Assembly: GCA_012932295.1 (NCBI GenBank) | Contig: JAAONU010000019.1 | Span: 19,167,908 to 19,231,907 of the forward strand | Direction: 5' to 3' | Length of the DNA stretch: 64,000 nucleotides | From: Cyclina sinensis | Lineage: Eukaryota; Mollusca; Bivalvia; Venerida; Veneridae | Shown: piece by piece, positions 37,101 to 45,866 of the stretch | Layout: each line of letters starts with the position of its first letter | How positions within the stretch are numbered: the stretch's first letter is position 1 | Translations under genes and position numbers: made by a program | Notes under the pieces: generated by a model | The model's database searches: none | The model's input: only the letters and a program-made list of their open reading frames with translations | Told to the model about the DNA's origin: nothing

Positions 37101-40100
37101 TGGGCATTTATAGCTTGTAAAACTAATACTGTAGTCAACTGAGCCAAAGAAATTGTTTCCATTGAAAACAATTCATGTAGACTAGATAAAAAGAGGGACA
37201 GATAAGAAACAAATATGTTACAGGTAACTTTACAGAGGCATTGCTGAAAGAGATCTCTGCAGATAATCTCCCGGCTTGTTATGGCGGTACCTTGACAGAC
37301 CCTGATGGTGACCCAAGGTGTAGAACACATGTAAGTATAGTAAATTATGTTAAACCTAAACTATTTCAATATATAAAATTATCTGTGTGTTTAAAGGTTA
37401 AAACTTGCACTGAGATCTTATCTCTGCTGGTTAACTGATGTTGCAGAGTGGTGAAAGTAACTGACTTATTACTTGACTGAATGAGGTCATAGGTTTGAGT
37501 AAGAAGTTGCACGTTCTGAGAGTCAGCAGTTTCTTATAGAGAATAAGGATTCAGTACAGGTTCTTACTATTTGATGGTAAAATTCACAACAGAATTATGT
37601 GACTTAAATTTTGTATTATACAACTTTACCAAAACTTCAACCCCATTACCTCCTACTTGTAAAATTGAGTTATAGGTGGAACTGCTATGGCCTACCATCA
37701 ACCATTGATCCACTCATTCAGTGGGAAGCCCCATACTTCTTTCCATTTTAGAAGAAACTGTTGTGTACTTACACATATTTTTGTTGTTTTGGTTGAAATT
37801 ATAGATATTACAAGGAGGAATTATTCCAAAGGAGTGTTATAACCAGTCTGTACCCCACCATGCCATGGTAACAGGAACTATAGGTCGAGGGTCAACATTA
37901 CAATTAGAATATGAAGTTCATGAACCAGAAAGTGTACTAAGGTTAGTATATACATGTAGTTTGCTAGTCTGCATATGGTTGTAAGAAGTAGGTGTTTTAA
38001 TTTTAGATGTAATTACCTGTTCTTAAATTAGTGTACTGTTTGGACAAGAGATTTATTGACTATACATGTAGTACTGTGGTTTCACAGAAACTTTGTTTGT
38101 TTCATCTGAAGTCTGGTAGCTCTTCACTTTAAAGTAACACAAATTGTTTTATTATGATTCAGCTTGCAGCCTTTACACTTAAAAATGTTATACATGTATT
38201 CATACAGTAAATTAACACTTTATAATATCAAGATATCTCTCACATAAAAAGATATATCTAAAATTGTGTATGAAAAAATGTTCTTTTTATAATACATTCT
38301 TAAGATCATTCCTGAAACTATTGATCTCACTGTTCTTTGTTATATGCCCGAAGTGGCATATTATGTTATGGTCCTGGGCGTCAGTCTGTCCATTAGCTAT
38401 TTGGTTTCTGGAGGATAACTTGAGAACTGTTTGGCCTATAGTCTTGTAACTTGGCATGGTGATTGCCCATATTGAGTGCATGACCCCAATTGATTTTGGG
38501 GTCAGTAGCTCAAAGATCAAGGTCACAGTGACCTTAACATTGAAAAGCATTTCCACTATGTAACTTGACAATCAGTTGTTATAGAGACTTCAGACTTTAT
38601 ATCATGATTGCACACATTGAGTGGATGACACTTTACATTTTGTGGTCAATATGTCAAAGGTCAAGGTCACAGTGACCTAAATGTTTAGAATCATTTACAC
38701 TCTGTTACTCGACAACCATTTGTCATTGAGACTCCAAAATTCATGTAATGGTTGCACACGTTGGGTGAATAACCCCTATTGATTTTGGGGTCAGTACGTC
38801 AAAGGTCGAGGTCACAGTGACCTAAGCACTGAAAACTATTTCCACTGTAAAACTTAATAACCATTTGTCATACAGACTTAATATGATAATTGATTACATT
38901 GAGGAAATGACCCCCATTCATCTTAGGATCAGTTGGTCAGATGTCAAGGTCACCATGACCTAAACACTGAAAAGCATTTCTGCAGTACTGGCAACTACTT
39001 CCCATACAGACTTAAACTTCTTAGGATGATTGCCATCATTGATTACATGACCCCTATACTGTTCGGGGTAGGTACATAAAAGGTCAAGGTGACAATCGAC
39101 TAAACAGTCAGTATTTCTGCACTATGTCTTGATAACCATGCATCACAGCAAGAACATCATAACTTCTGAAAGACTGGCTGTTATTCAAATATGATAAAGA
39201 TTTATAAAACTCGAATATTAAAATTATATAATGTTAAAAATCAAAATATTATAAATCAAAAACAAAAAATTCCAAATTTAACGCAAATCATTTAATTCCA
39301 AAGCCTAAGGTTTCCTCCCTTATATATCACAAATGCATCATACTTAGAAAAAAACACCCTTCGGGCATATAATGCTTCGCCCAGCAGTGCTCTTGTTTCC
39401 ACTTTCAACCCTCAAGATGTCATTTATGATGTTGCAGAGATAAAAATCTTTCAGCCTTACTGACACTTAGGTATACATGTTTTTTATAGATACGAATTCC
39501 AGACAGATGGATATGATATTGGATTTGGTGTGTTCAGAAAAACATCTAAGGAACGATTGAAAGCTGATGAGATGGAAACTATTCTTACAACACAGCGGAC
39601 CAATTGCCACTTGGTACCTGAAGATGGTGCTATAGAGTGTGACTTGCCTGGTATATGTATGTACCCTGAGAAACATTGTCTGCTGTTGAAACTATTCATT
39701 CTCTTGCTTTAGGATTAGCACCCCTTTAAATGAAAAGTGGCTCTGTACAAAATGTAAGGAAGTGTCACAGGACCATTATAGGTGATATGGTTACTAATGC
39801 ACTGTCACCAGCCCAGGTAGCTCGGTAGAGCACCAGACTTGCAAAGAGGGGCGGGCGGGGGGGGGGGGGGGGGGGGGGGGGGGGGCGGGGGGGCAACTAA
39901 ATGATTTTTCGGACCCTGCGACAGAAGGACAAGGCAATTTTAGAATAAAATCAGCAGTTTATCTGCTCTGTGTTGGATTTAAGTCTTAGTTCAAGAGCTT
40001 CCAAGACCTTTGCAGGAAGATAACCCATTTGCCTGCATTACTCAGACTTAGTGTAAGTTTGATGAACAAGAGAAGAAACCAAACATTCAGGACCTTTTTT

Positions 40101-40346
40101 GTGAAAACTAAAATTACTACCCTAACTTTAAATTCAAAGAAGTAGCTTTTATCTCTTTGTTAACACAAAGCTGTTTTCTACAATTTTTCAGATGTGGTAA
40201 GATTTGACAACAGATACAGCTGGGCACGAAGCAAAAAAGTCTATTACCTCATAGAAGTACTGGAACCAGAATCCAAATCCTCTAAAAATAGTAACAATGA
40301 TGAGGATGACGATGACTTTGTAATGGCAGAAGAAAATATATCTTAG
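19080..40346 (+). CDS. SEC14L2: SEC14-like protein 2-type lipid-binding protein (CRAL-TRIO + GOLD)
   Basis: Twelve coding positions (19080-19133, 26366-26435, 26957-27000, 28087-28243, 29456-29550, exon 6a 30557-30632 or 6b 33543-33618, 36136-36216, 36596-36679, 37224-37330, 37805-37941, 39490-39656, 40192-40346) join in phase to 1227 nt, 408 residues; mammalian SEC14L2 is about 403. The protein starts MSGTVGDLSAQQKQVLEK. It then has a CRAL-TRIO N segment (FRENVKDVL, DYFLLRWLRARNFD), the Sec14 lipid-binding lobe (about 75-245; VIYDMDQVGLNHMWKP, YPEVLRRVFVINSPKIFP, YGGTLTDPDGDP) and a C-terminal GOLD beta domain (about 270-390; DIGFGVF, HLVPEDG, YVVRFDN). The tail is acidic (NDEDDDD). The family binds hydrophobic ligands such as tocopherol, squalene or phosphoinositides in the cytosol; this protein's ligand cannot be told. 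Two exon 6 versions exist. The human symbol is used by resemblance; orthology to L2, L3 or L4 is not resolved. Confidence 0.92.
19680..20030 (+). promoter_or_regulatory. Promoter-like segment inside SEC14L intron 1
   Basis: Unusually CpG-bearing for this window. It has TTCGCGAGATCTCG near 19689, a CRE-like TGACGTAA at 19705-19712, CACGTG at 19925-19930 and 19986-19991, and AAGATGGCGGC at 20007-20017, the YY1-type motif seen at plus-strand transcription starts. It could be an alternative SEC14L promoter or one carried by the surrounding transposon. Confidence 0.4.
20227..20274. repeat. 14-bp-stem hairpin
   Basis: CTTCAGCGTACACG and its exact complement are separated by about 20 bases, between the promoter-like segment and the AAATCGGCC repeats. 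Confidence 0.8.
20353..21023 (+). mobile_element. HINE-like repeat, family D (GTCGCCTG...CTTGTT)
   Basis: Starts near TTTTGTCGCCTGCTACGG with a CTAC..GTAG hairpin and a GTCCGTCCGTC stretch. It has internal direct repeats (TTGTGCATA ... GATTTTTGGCTGAGTT) and ends CAGGCGACACGTGAGTACTG then ATCACCCTTGTT. GTCGCCTG / CAGGCGAC are sub-terminal inverted repeats. Confidence 0.6.
21028..23180. mobile_element. Foldback-type transposon with tandemly repeated arms
   Basis: Bounded by a 9-bp duplication TTGTTTAAA (21019-21027 and 23181-23189). The ends GGTCCCACGTTTTACCGG / complement carry several TACCGGAATCGA units. Each arm then has about four or five tandem units of roughly 178 bp (AAAGGAATTTGAAGTATCTT ... 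TTGCGGAAAATTTGAGC), inverted between the arms. About 200 bp near 21960-22160 is unrelated spacer. No transposase ORF. The 9-bp duplication fits Foldback/Mutator-like elements. Confidence 0.85.
24243..24728. mobile_element. Small MITE with GAGGTTTCGTCACAAT ends
   Basis: Perfect 16-bp inverted ends (24243-24258 and 24713-24728). These are the same terminal motif as the 5.5-kb element, so this is a short relative nested beside its right end. Confidence 0.7.
25231..25608. mobile_element. MITE with about 60-bp imperfect inverted ends
   Basis: The left arm (GACCAACTGTTTCGTCAACC ... TATAGTAACTGAAAAGTCG) recurs inverted at 25550-25608. The interior is AT-rich with no coding signal. It lies in SEC14L intron 1. 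Confidence 0.7.
26366..26435 (+). CDS. SEC14L2: SEC14L coding exon 2
   Basis: This exon reads FRENVKDVLKPKQGDYFLLR followed by WLR, the CRAL-TRIO N-terminal helices. The acceptor is TTTTCAG and the donor GTACAT, phase 1. Confidence 0.92.
26957..27000 (+). CDS. SEC14L2: SEC14L coding exon 3
   Basis: This 44-nt exon completes Ala42 and encodes RNFDVKKAEKMLRD, equal in length to the vertebrate block. The acceptor is CTTTCAG and the donor GTAAGT. Confidence 0.9.
28087..28243 (+). CDS. SEC14L2: SEC14L coding exon 4
   Basis: It encodes residues 57-108, from ALKWRQEIGADTILEDFQP to YIDPYGLLDIK. Family alignment and the phase of exon 5 place the donor after AAAG, which gives the weak donor GTCATT. 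No better in-phase donor is seen nearby. Confidence 0.86.
29208..29455. repeat. Foldback-element end fragment and 118-bp tandem duplication upstream of exon 5
   Basis: Starts GGTCCCAGGTTTAACTGGAA and contains ACCGGAATCGACCATTTTTA, like the end of the foldback element at 21028. A segment of about 118 bp that includes the exon 5 acceptor and the first 24 exon bases is repeated. The decoy exon start is at 29338 and the true one at 29456. Read from the decoy, the frame stays open for 27 codons and meets TAG at 29418. Confidence 0.85.
29456..29550 (+). CDS. SEC14L2: SEC14L coding exon 5
   Basis: It completes Gly109 and encodes LLRSVKKYDIIRKFTYVMES and the following IC-K-MCEAESNK. The acceptor is TTTCCAG and the donor GTAGGC. 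A partial copy of its acceptor and first 24 bases lies 118 bp upstream. Confidence 0.91.
30557..30632 (+). CDS. SEC14L2: SEC14L coding exon 6a (alternative)
   Basis: This 76-nt exon encodes QGKHIEQFSVIYD and MDQVGLNHMWKP and ends with one base of the next codon. The IYD...GLNHMWKP pattern matches vertebrate SEC14L2, so it is the canonical version. Its acceptor (CATTTGTAG) has a poor pyrimidine tract. It is equal in length and phase to exon 6b. Confidence 0.88.
31270..32165 (+). mobile_element. HINE-like repeat, family C, ends unclear
   Basis: Contains GTCCGTCAGTCCGTC and then about seven degenerate units of roughly 115 bp built around GGTCAAAGGTCAAGGTCACA. These units are shared with 38340-39397. 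It lies between exons 6a and 6b of SEC14L. Confidence 0.6.
33543..33618 (+). CDS. SEC14L2: SEC14L coding exon 6b (alternative)
   Basis: This second 76-nt exon encodes TGEHLEQLTLIYD and LKNLGMRHMNKE and ends with one base of the next codon. It is clearly homologous to exon 6a but diverged in protein sequence, with open frame and intact splice sites (a long T-rich tract before GACAG; donor GTATGT). Using both 6a and 6b would add 152 nt and shift the frame, so exclusive use is expected. Confidence 0.82.
34248..34440 (-). other. Possible exon-like fragment, unknown
   Basis: Open minus-strand segment inside a SEC14L intron, preceded by an acceptor-like TTGTTTCAG near 34460. It ends in residues SVVPEQLPTDVLYENIGNS, which has the look of a receptor tail with a Tyr-x-Asn motif. 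A stop lies just after the acceptor in this frame, so it does not make a clean exon. I do not recognise it; it may be chance. Confidence 0.15.
35194..35945 (+). mobile_element. HINE/Helitron-like repeat, family B (TTATGCCCC...CTAGTT)
   Basis: 5' hairpin ATGCCCCAACAAAGTGGGGA; GTCCGTCCGTC stretch; three internal units of about 180 bp (TTGTGAACGCAACTCCTCTT). Sub-terminal GTGGGGGCAT is followed by a GTGTCCTATGGACAC hairpin and CTAGTT. Confidence 0.7.
36136..36216 (+). CDS. SEC14L2: SEC14L coding exon 7
   Basis: It encodes VDMYLDIINTAESRYPEV then LRRVFVIN. The first codon is Ala with exon 6a or Ser with exon 6b. The acceptor is ATTTCAG and the donor GTGAGT. Confidence 0.92.
36278..36525 (+). repeat. 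tRNA-derived SINE, family X copy
   Basis: B-box-like GGATTCAAGCCC in the head. The tail ATGGGATTAATATAAGTTGC ... AAGAACTTCTTTCCCAGTCA is shared with 10057-10262. It sits 71 bp from SEC14L exon 8. Confidence 0.6.
36596..36679 (+). CDS. SEC14L2: SEC14L coding exon 8
   Basis: It encodes (S)PKIFPVIWSVVRPLLHENT then AKKVVVLS, the gate-helix region of the Sec14 fold. The donor is GTAAGT, phase 1 at both ends. Confidence 0.92.
37224..37330 (+). CDS. SEC14L2: SEC14L coding exon 9
   Basis: It encodes NFTEALLKEISADNLPACYG then GTLTDPDGDPRCRTH, the end of the CRAL-TRIO lobe with the YGG.LTDPDG signature. The acceptor is GTTACAG and the donor GTAAGT. Confidence 0.93.
37805..37941 (+). CDS. SEC14L2: SEC14L coding exon 10
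   Basis: It encodes ILQGGIIPKECYNQSVPHHA and continues to LQLEYEVHEPESVL, the linker and first strands of the GOLD domain. The acceptor is AATTATAG and the donor GTTAGT. Confidence 0.9.
38340..39397 (+). mobile_element. HINE-like repeat, family C (TATATGCCCGAAG...CTTGTT)
   Basis: The 5' TATATGCCCGAAG has an exact complement, CTTCGGGCATATA, near the 3' end, followed by CTCTTGTT. Internal units carry GGTCAAGGTCACAGTGACCT. It lies in a SEC14L intron. Confidence 0.75.
39490..39656 (+). CDS. SEC14L2: SEC14L coding exon 11
   Basis: It encodes YEFQTDGYDIGFGVFRK through NCHLVPEDGAIECDLPGI, the core of the GOLD domain with the DxGFGxF and HLVPEDG motifs. The acceptor is TTTTATAG and the donor GTATGT. 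Confidence 0.93.
39790..39900 (+). repeat. Truncated tRNA-like SINE head joined to a poly-G tract
   Basis: An A-box-like GGTAGCTCGGTAGAGCACCA is followed directly by about 45 bases of almost pure G (39848-39892) where the T-arm would be. A tract of this length could form a G-quadruplex or be an assembly weak point. Confidence 0.7.
40192..40346 (+). CDS. SEC14L2: SEC14L coding exon 12 (terminal)
   Basis: It encodes VVRFDNRYSWARSKKVYYLI, then an acidic low-complexity tail (NNDEDDDD) ending in TAG. The acceptor is TTTTTCAG. A canonical AATAAA with GU-rich downstream sequence lies only near 46890, so the 3' end is unresolved. Confidence 0.92.
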
Positions 40347-40522
40347 ACTATACCATATGACTTTTTATATATATACAGAATATTGATCTCAACATTCTGT
40401 TGTTACTTTTTATTTATGTGTCAGAGGACCAGTATGAAGATAAAATTTATATAAAGATGTTCAGAGTCACAATGCAACACAAAATGTGATACTTAGTTTT
40501 CATATTGTTTGCTAAGTATTTT

Positions 40523-41149
40523 TTAGCTCACCTGAGCACAAAGTGCTCAAGGAAGAGCTATTGGGATAATTGATTGTGCGGCGTTCATCGAGCATCATGC
40601 ATCGTGCATCATCAAAAATTTGACTTGAATGACCCTCTCCTGAACCGCTAAGCCAGCTTTGATGAAACATGCCTGGGATATTCCTTTGAAGCTGTACCAA
40701 AGTTGTTCAAAGAATTCAATTCCATCAAGAACTGTGGTTGATATGGCAACAGAAAGGAAAAACTTTGAAAATCTTGTCTGAAACGACAAGGCCCTGAGCC
40801 TTAAGATTTGGTATGTAGCATTGCCTAGTGGACCTCTATCAAGTTTGTTCAGGTTTGTGCCCAGGGGGTCAATTGATTTTACATAGACTTATATAGGCAA
40901 AAACTTCTTGTCTGAAACCACAAAGCCTAGAATTTAGATATTTTTAATGGAGCAACAGCTAGAGGTCATCTACCAAGTTTGTTCAAATTATGCCCCTTGA
41001 CTGAAAATTGGCTCTAACCTGGGAGTCACTTGTATTCATGTAGATATATATAGGGAGAATCTTAAAAAAGCTTCTGATGTTTGCTCAACAGCAGACCCAA
41101 AGGCAAAGTATTCAGGTGAGCGATCTAGGGCCATCATGGCCCTCTTGTT
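40523..41149 (+). mobile_element. HINE-like repeat, family A (AGCTCACC...CTTGTT), copy 1
   Basis: 5' TTAGCTCACCTGAGC; 3' CAGGTGAGCGATCTAGG, then a GGGCCATCATGGCCC hairpin and CTCTTGTT. It starts about 180 bp after the SEC14L stop and so may lie in its 3'UTR. Confidence 0.8.
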
Positions 41150-41580
41150 ATTTGTTGACTTATTGATGACTTGCTGTTATATCAGTGATATTTTAAGTCT
41201 GTGCTTTGACTGATTTGTATAGTTGTTGTTGTTACAACCCTAATATGTTATTCTGTTCATGTTGAATAATATGTTGGATATTAAGAGTAAAGAATATGTA
41301 AAGAGCTGTATGCAGAACTGTATAATATCCTTTGTTATATATTTAGTGTTAACATAGTTTAGAACTTTGCTTTGCAAGGCATTTCATTTACAATTTCATA
41401 TTTGAGAAGCATATGTTTTTTAGGTTTGACAGTTAACAAGTCAGGAAATGTACTCTTTGTACCAAACTATGCTAAGAATTGAAAATGGAACATTGATAGG
41501 TGACACAGGTAACTTGTGATCAAAGGTTAATGTGTAAATTGTATATGTATGTTTTTATTCACTCAAAACAAATTCTTTTT

Positions 41581-42517
41581 TTATGCCCCCAGAGGGAGTC
41601 ATACAGTAATCGCACTGTCTGTCTGTCTGGCCATCTGTCCATCCATCTGTCTGTCCTGTAAAATCTTGTCCTCACTTCATCTCCAAAACCGCTTGAGGGA
41701 TTTCATTGAAACTTAACAGGAGTATTTGTCATCAAGTCTAGTTGTGCATATCATCAGGAGATTCCGCTCGATTTATTTTTTGCAGAGTTATAGGCACTTA
41801 GTCTTTTTTTTACTCTAATTTCTATATTAAAGTCTTGTCCACACTTCGTCTCCAAAACCGCTTGGAGAATTTCATTTAAACTTCACAGGAATGTTTTGTC
41901 ACCAACGCTTCTTGTGCATATCATCAGGAGTTTCTGCTCAGATTATATTTGGCAGAGTTATGGGCACTTAGTCATTTTTTACTATAAATTCTATATTAAA
42001 ATCCTGTCCACGCTTCACCTCCAGAACCACTGGAGGATTTCATTGAAACTACACAGGAATGTTTTTCACCAAACCTAGCTGTGCATATCGTCAGGAGTTT
42101 CTGGTCTGATTATTTTTGGCAGTGTTATGGGCCTTTAGTCATTTTTTACTATAAATTATATAATAAAATCTTGTCCAAGCTACATCTCCAAAACCGCTTG
42201 TTGGATTTTACTGAAACCAGAATGTTTGTCACCAATCTTTGTTATATATAAAACATCAGAAGGGGTTGGGAATAAAACAGTATTGTTCGTATTCAAGACC
42301 AAACTCACAGCTTTCTATTTCATGGAATAATTATGTCTTCAACCTTCATATAAGAATCTGAAGCAGAAAAAACATTACTTTACCATTTACCTTCAGTTCA
42401 TGCTCTATTTTTGTGTGATCTCTTTTCCACAGGCATATTCAGTTATATATTCACACCAGTTTCATTTCAAAGCTACATTTCGGGGACATATGTCAATTTC
42501 CAGTGACAGCTCTTGTT
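41581..42517 (+). mobile_element. HINE-like repeat, family B variant
   Basis: Starts TTATGCCCCCAGAGGGAG, then a GTCTGTCTGTC stretch. About four internal units of roughly 180 bp follow (CTTGTCC...CTCCAAAACCGCTTG). It ends CGGGGACATATGTCAATTTC then CAGTGACAGCTCTTGTT. Confidence 0.75.
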
Positions 42518-44930
42518 TTGTGTTTTTTTTGCATAAAGCTTGAATAGACATTCCTATCTGACTTAGTTTCTGTGATATTATTAGCTGACCAAAAGCTCAT
42601 CTGAGCTTAAGTCTCATATGTTCAACTTTTATTTCTTTCTGTGTAATAATTACTGGTTTTTAGTTTGATACAGAGGTCCCGTTTCATCTTTAACCAGATA
42701 GTAACTAGTCATCCCCACAGAAGGTGGAGTGATAGGTTTTTGTAGAGTCCATATGTCTGTCCATTTTTCTTTTTATCTGTTTCTCTTTTGGCTATGTCAT
42801 TTTTGACCTATATTTTTTTTTAAAAATTTGAAAAAAAAGTCTGCATAAAGACTTGGAAAAATGAAGACTATGTCGCAGGTTGTAAAAATTAGATCACTGG
42901 ACCATATACATATAAAAAAGACATAGTTAATGCATTACAGGCCATATTATGGCCCAGTTCTTACGGAACTTAATACAAATATTCGTATGTGTAGAATTTC
43001 AACAGCTATGAACATGATTTAACTTTCCCAGAATCTAGGTCATAAGTCAAATTTAAGCATTGATTTCTTCATAAAATTAAGTAAGATTGTTTACCTTCAG
43101 GAAGTCTTTTATGATTGACAAAATGGTTCAAGAAACTTAAAAATATTGATAATTTTTTGAAGCTTGGTCATGAAAAGGCAGAAGTTGGGACACAAGAAGA
43201 AATATTAGAAATTCCTAGTAATCACTAAAGACCACATTTTTGATGGAAATATCTTGTTCCCTTGCCCCGTACATGCTAACATACTGGTGGTTGATACTCA
43301 GGCTAGAATTACATTGTCATGCCCATCTGCATACATAGCACAGATATTGTTATTAAGAATTACATTACACTGGTCTATTGAATTTATCTGGTATTTCAGT
43401 CATATTATGACAGTGTGTTATAATACATGCCAGTTTTTGTCTCACTTCAGTGTTCAAATCAATATTACTTTAAATTGAATAATCTTGCTCTTAATGTCAG
43501 GTTATTGTAGTATTTCTAGTTTTTTGTGCTGTTTTTTGTCAAGCTCATTTGTTGATTTTTACAATTCATATGTACAAACTATTTAGCAGGGAATATTTAT
43601 CAGATTGTTTCCTAACAGTTTTATCCAAACCTTTCGATGTCTGCTTATTTTTACTTGCCACACATGGGTTTAGTTTAGACTCATTTATTTTACATTGATT
43701 GCGATACAAGTTCTTACAACCTAGATTCACCATGCTTGATGACTGCTTACTGGGTTCCATACCAGTATTTGCGCAGCCGTGAGGAATGTGAAGATCGTGA
43801 GAGAATCTCGCCTCTGACGGGATTCGAACCTGCGACCTCCGGATCCGGAGCCCTGCGCTCTCCCCCTGGACCACGGTGCCTCCTCTAATAGGAGCGTTGA
43901 TGGGTTGTATTTTCTTCAGAGTATGTAGTTACATACATGTTTTCAAGTAGATCTACTTTGCACACTGAAACTGTCTGAAGTTAAATGATTTAAAATCTTG
44001 ACCCTGTAAGCTTTGACTTAAGTATAGATATTGGTTTTTCAAGGGTCAGCTGACATGCAGAGTTTAGGGGATGTTTTATGCAAACATAATGATCACAGGT
44101 TATCTTCCTTACATGTAATACTTTATGGCACCATCCCATTAGGTCTTAGGTAAATTACAATCATAGGTTTATTCAGAAAGACAGTTTGCAAATTAATCAA
44201 AGAATGGTTGGATTTTCTGATGTTAGACATAGTGGGTAGAATTGTAGTGTTTACTCAGATAGGTTACATCAGAGTTAGATTTTCAAAATACAGTGTCTCA
44301 GAAATGGTTCAATATGTTATTTTATATAGCTCTGTTTTTAATTAGTCAAATATTTTTCAAAACAATTTCAGGTATTGTACTATGTTTCAGTGTATTTTTT
44401 TTTCAAATAGAACAGGTTAGTAGGGATCAAAAACTAGGACATAAGGTTAGATCAAAGAAATTCCAATAGCAATTATTGTTTTTAATATTCTTTGTTAACC
44501 TTTCTCTAATCCTTTTCTTGATATTTGCTAGGTCAGATCAAAAAGTCTGTCATTTGGTTAAAACTAGGCCATCAAATTGACATTAAGAAAAATCCAGAGC
44601 TCCACATACTATTATGTTTTGTTTTTTTTTTGATAAAAAGAAGTGCTTTTGTGAGTGATGTACAGCCATTATTGTATCATATATATATATAGTTATTTTA
44701 CCAGAAGTTGTTTTATGCTGAAACTTTGTTTTATCTACTTGTGTTACCTCATCGATGAACGACAAGTCATCTAGTGATTGTATACTGGAAATTGATCAGT
44801 CTACCAACTTGTGTTAATCTTTATTCCATGTTTATATTTCTATCACATGTTTCTCTGTTTTTACTAAATCGCATGAAATTGTGTCAATTAGATTAGTAGG
44901 TACAAATCAAACTCCTTAAAGTTTATATTT
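42518..44930. other. Non-coding stretch with one SINE
   Basis: No gene supported. It holds a minus-strand SINE (43684-43885); the rest is AT-rich unique-looking DNA. Confidence 0.5.
43684..43885 (-). repeat. tRNA-derived SINE, family X, well-preserved head
   Basis: Minus strand: GGAGGCACCGTGGTCCAGGG ... AGGTTCGAATCCCGTC gives clear A and B boxes. The tail TTGTAAGAACTTGTATCGCA ends in TGTAAAATAAA. The anticodon arm does not fold canonically, so this is a SINE rather than a tRNA gene. Confidence 0.7.
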
Positions 44931-45866
44931 TTAGCTCACCTGAGCACTGCTCAGGGTGAGCTTTTGGGATCGTTGATTGTCTGGCATGCGTCATGCGTTG
45001 TCAGCAATTTGACTTGAACGACTTCTCCTCCTAAACAGCTAAGCCAACATTGACAAAACATGCCTGGGATATTCCTTGCATGAAGCTCAACCAAAGTTGT
45101 TCAAGGAATTCAATTCCATCAAGAACTCTGGTTGCTATGGCAGCTGAAAAGAAAAACTTGGAAAATCTTCTTGTCTGAAACCACAAGGCCCTGAGCCTTA
45201 AGATTTAGTATGTAGCATTGTCTAGTGGACCTCTACCAAGTTTGTTCAAATTATACCCCAGGGGTCAAATTTGGCCCTGCCCTGGGGGTCAATTGATTTT
45301 ACATAGGCTTATATAGAGAAAACTTTGAAAATCTTCTTGTCTCAAACCACAAGGCTCTGAGCCTTAAGATTTGGTATGTAGCATCGTCTCGTGGACCTCT
45401 TCCAGTTTCTTCAAAAAGGAAAACTTAGGCTTATATATGGAAAACTTTAAAAATCTTCTTGTCTGAAACCACAAAGCCCTGAGCCTTAAGATTTGGTATG
45501 TAGCATTGTCTAGTGGACCTCTACCAAATTTGTTCAAATTATGCCACTGGGGTCAAATTTGGCCCTGCCCTGGGGGTCAATTGATTTTACATAGGCTTAT
45601 ATAGGCAAAACTTAAAAAATCCTCTTGTCTGAAACCACAAAGCCTAGAACTTAGATATTTTTAATGGAGCATCAGCTAGAGGTCATCTACAAAGTTTATT
45701 CAAATTATGCCCCTTGAGTGAAATTTGGCCCTGCTCTGGGGGTCACTTGTATTCATATAGATTTATTTAGGGAGATTCTTAAAAAAGTTTTTGATGTTGG
45801 CTCAATAGCAGACCCAAAGGCAAAGTATTCAGGGGAGTGATCTAGGGCCATCATGGCCCTCTTGTT
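44931..45866 (+). mobile_element. HINE-like repeat, family A, copy 2
   Basis: 5' hairpin AGCTCACCTGAGCACTGCTC; three or more internal units with CTTCTTGTCTGAAACCACAA and AGATTTGGTATGTAGCATTG. 3' hairpin GGGCCATCATGGCCC and CTCTTGTT. Confidence 0.85.

Noticed and set aside
43780..43880. Possible tRNA gene on the minus strand
   Set aside because: A and B boxes are good but the anticodon arm does not fold properly, and the tail matches other SINE copies.
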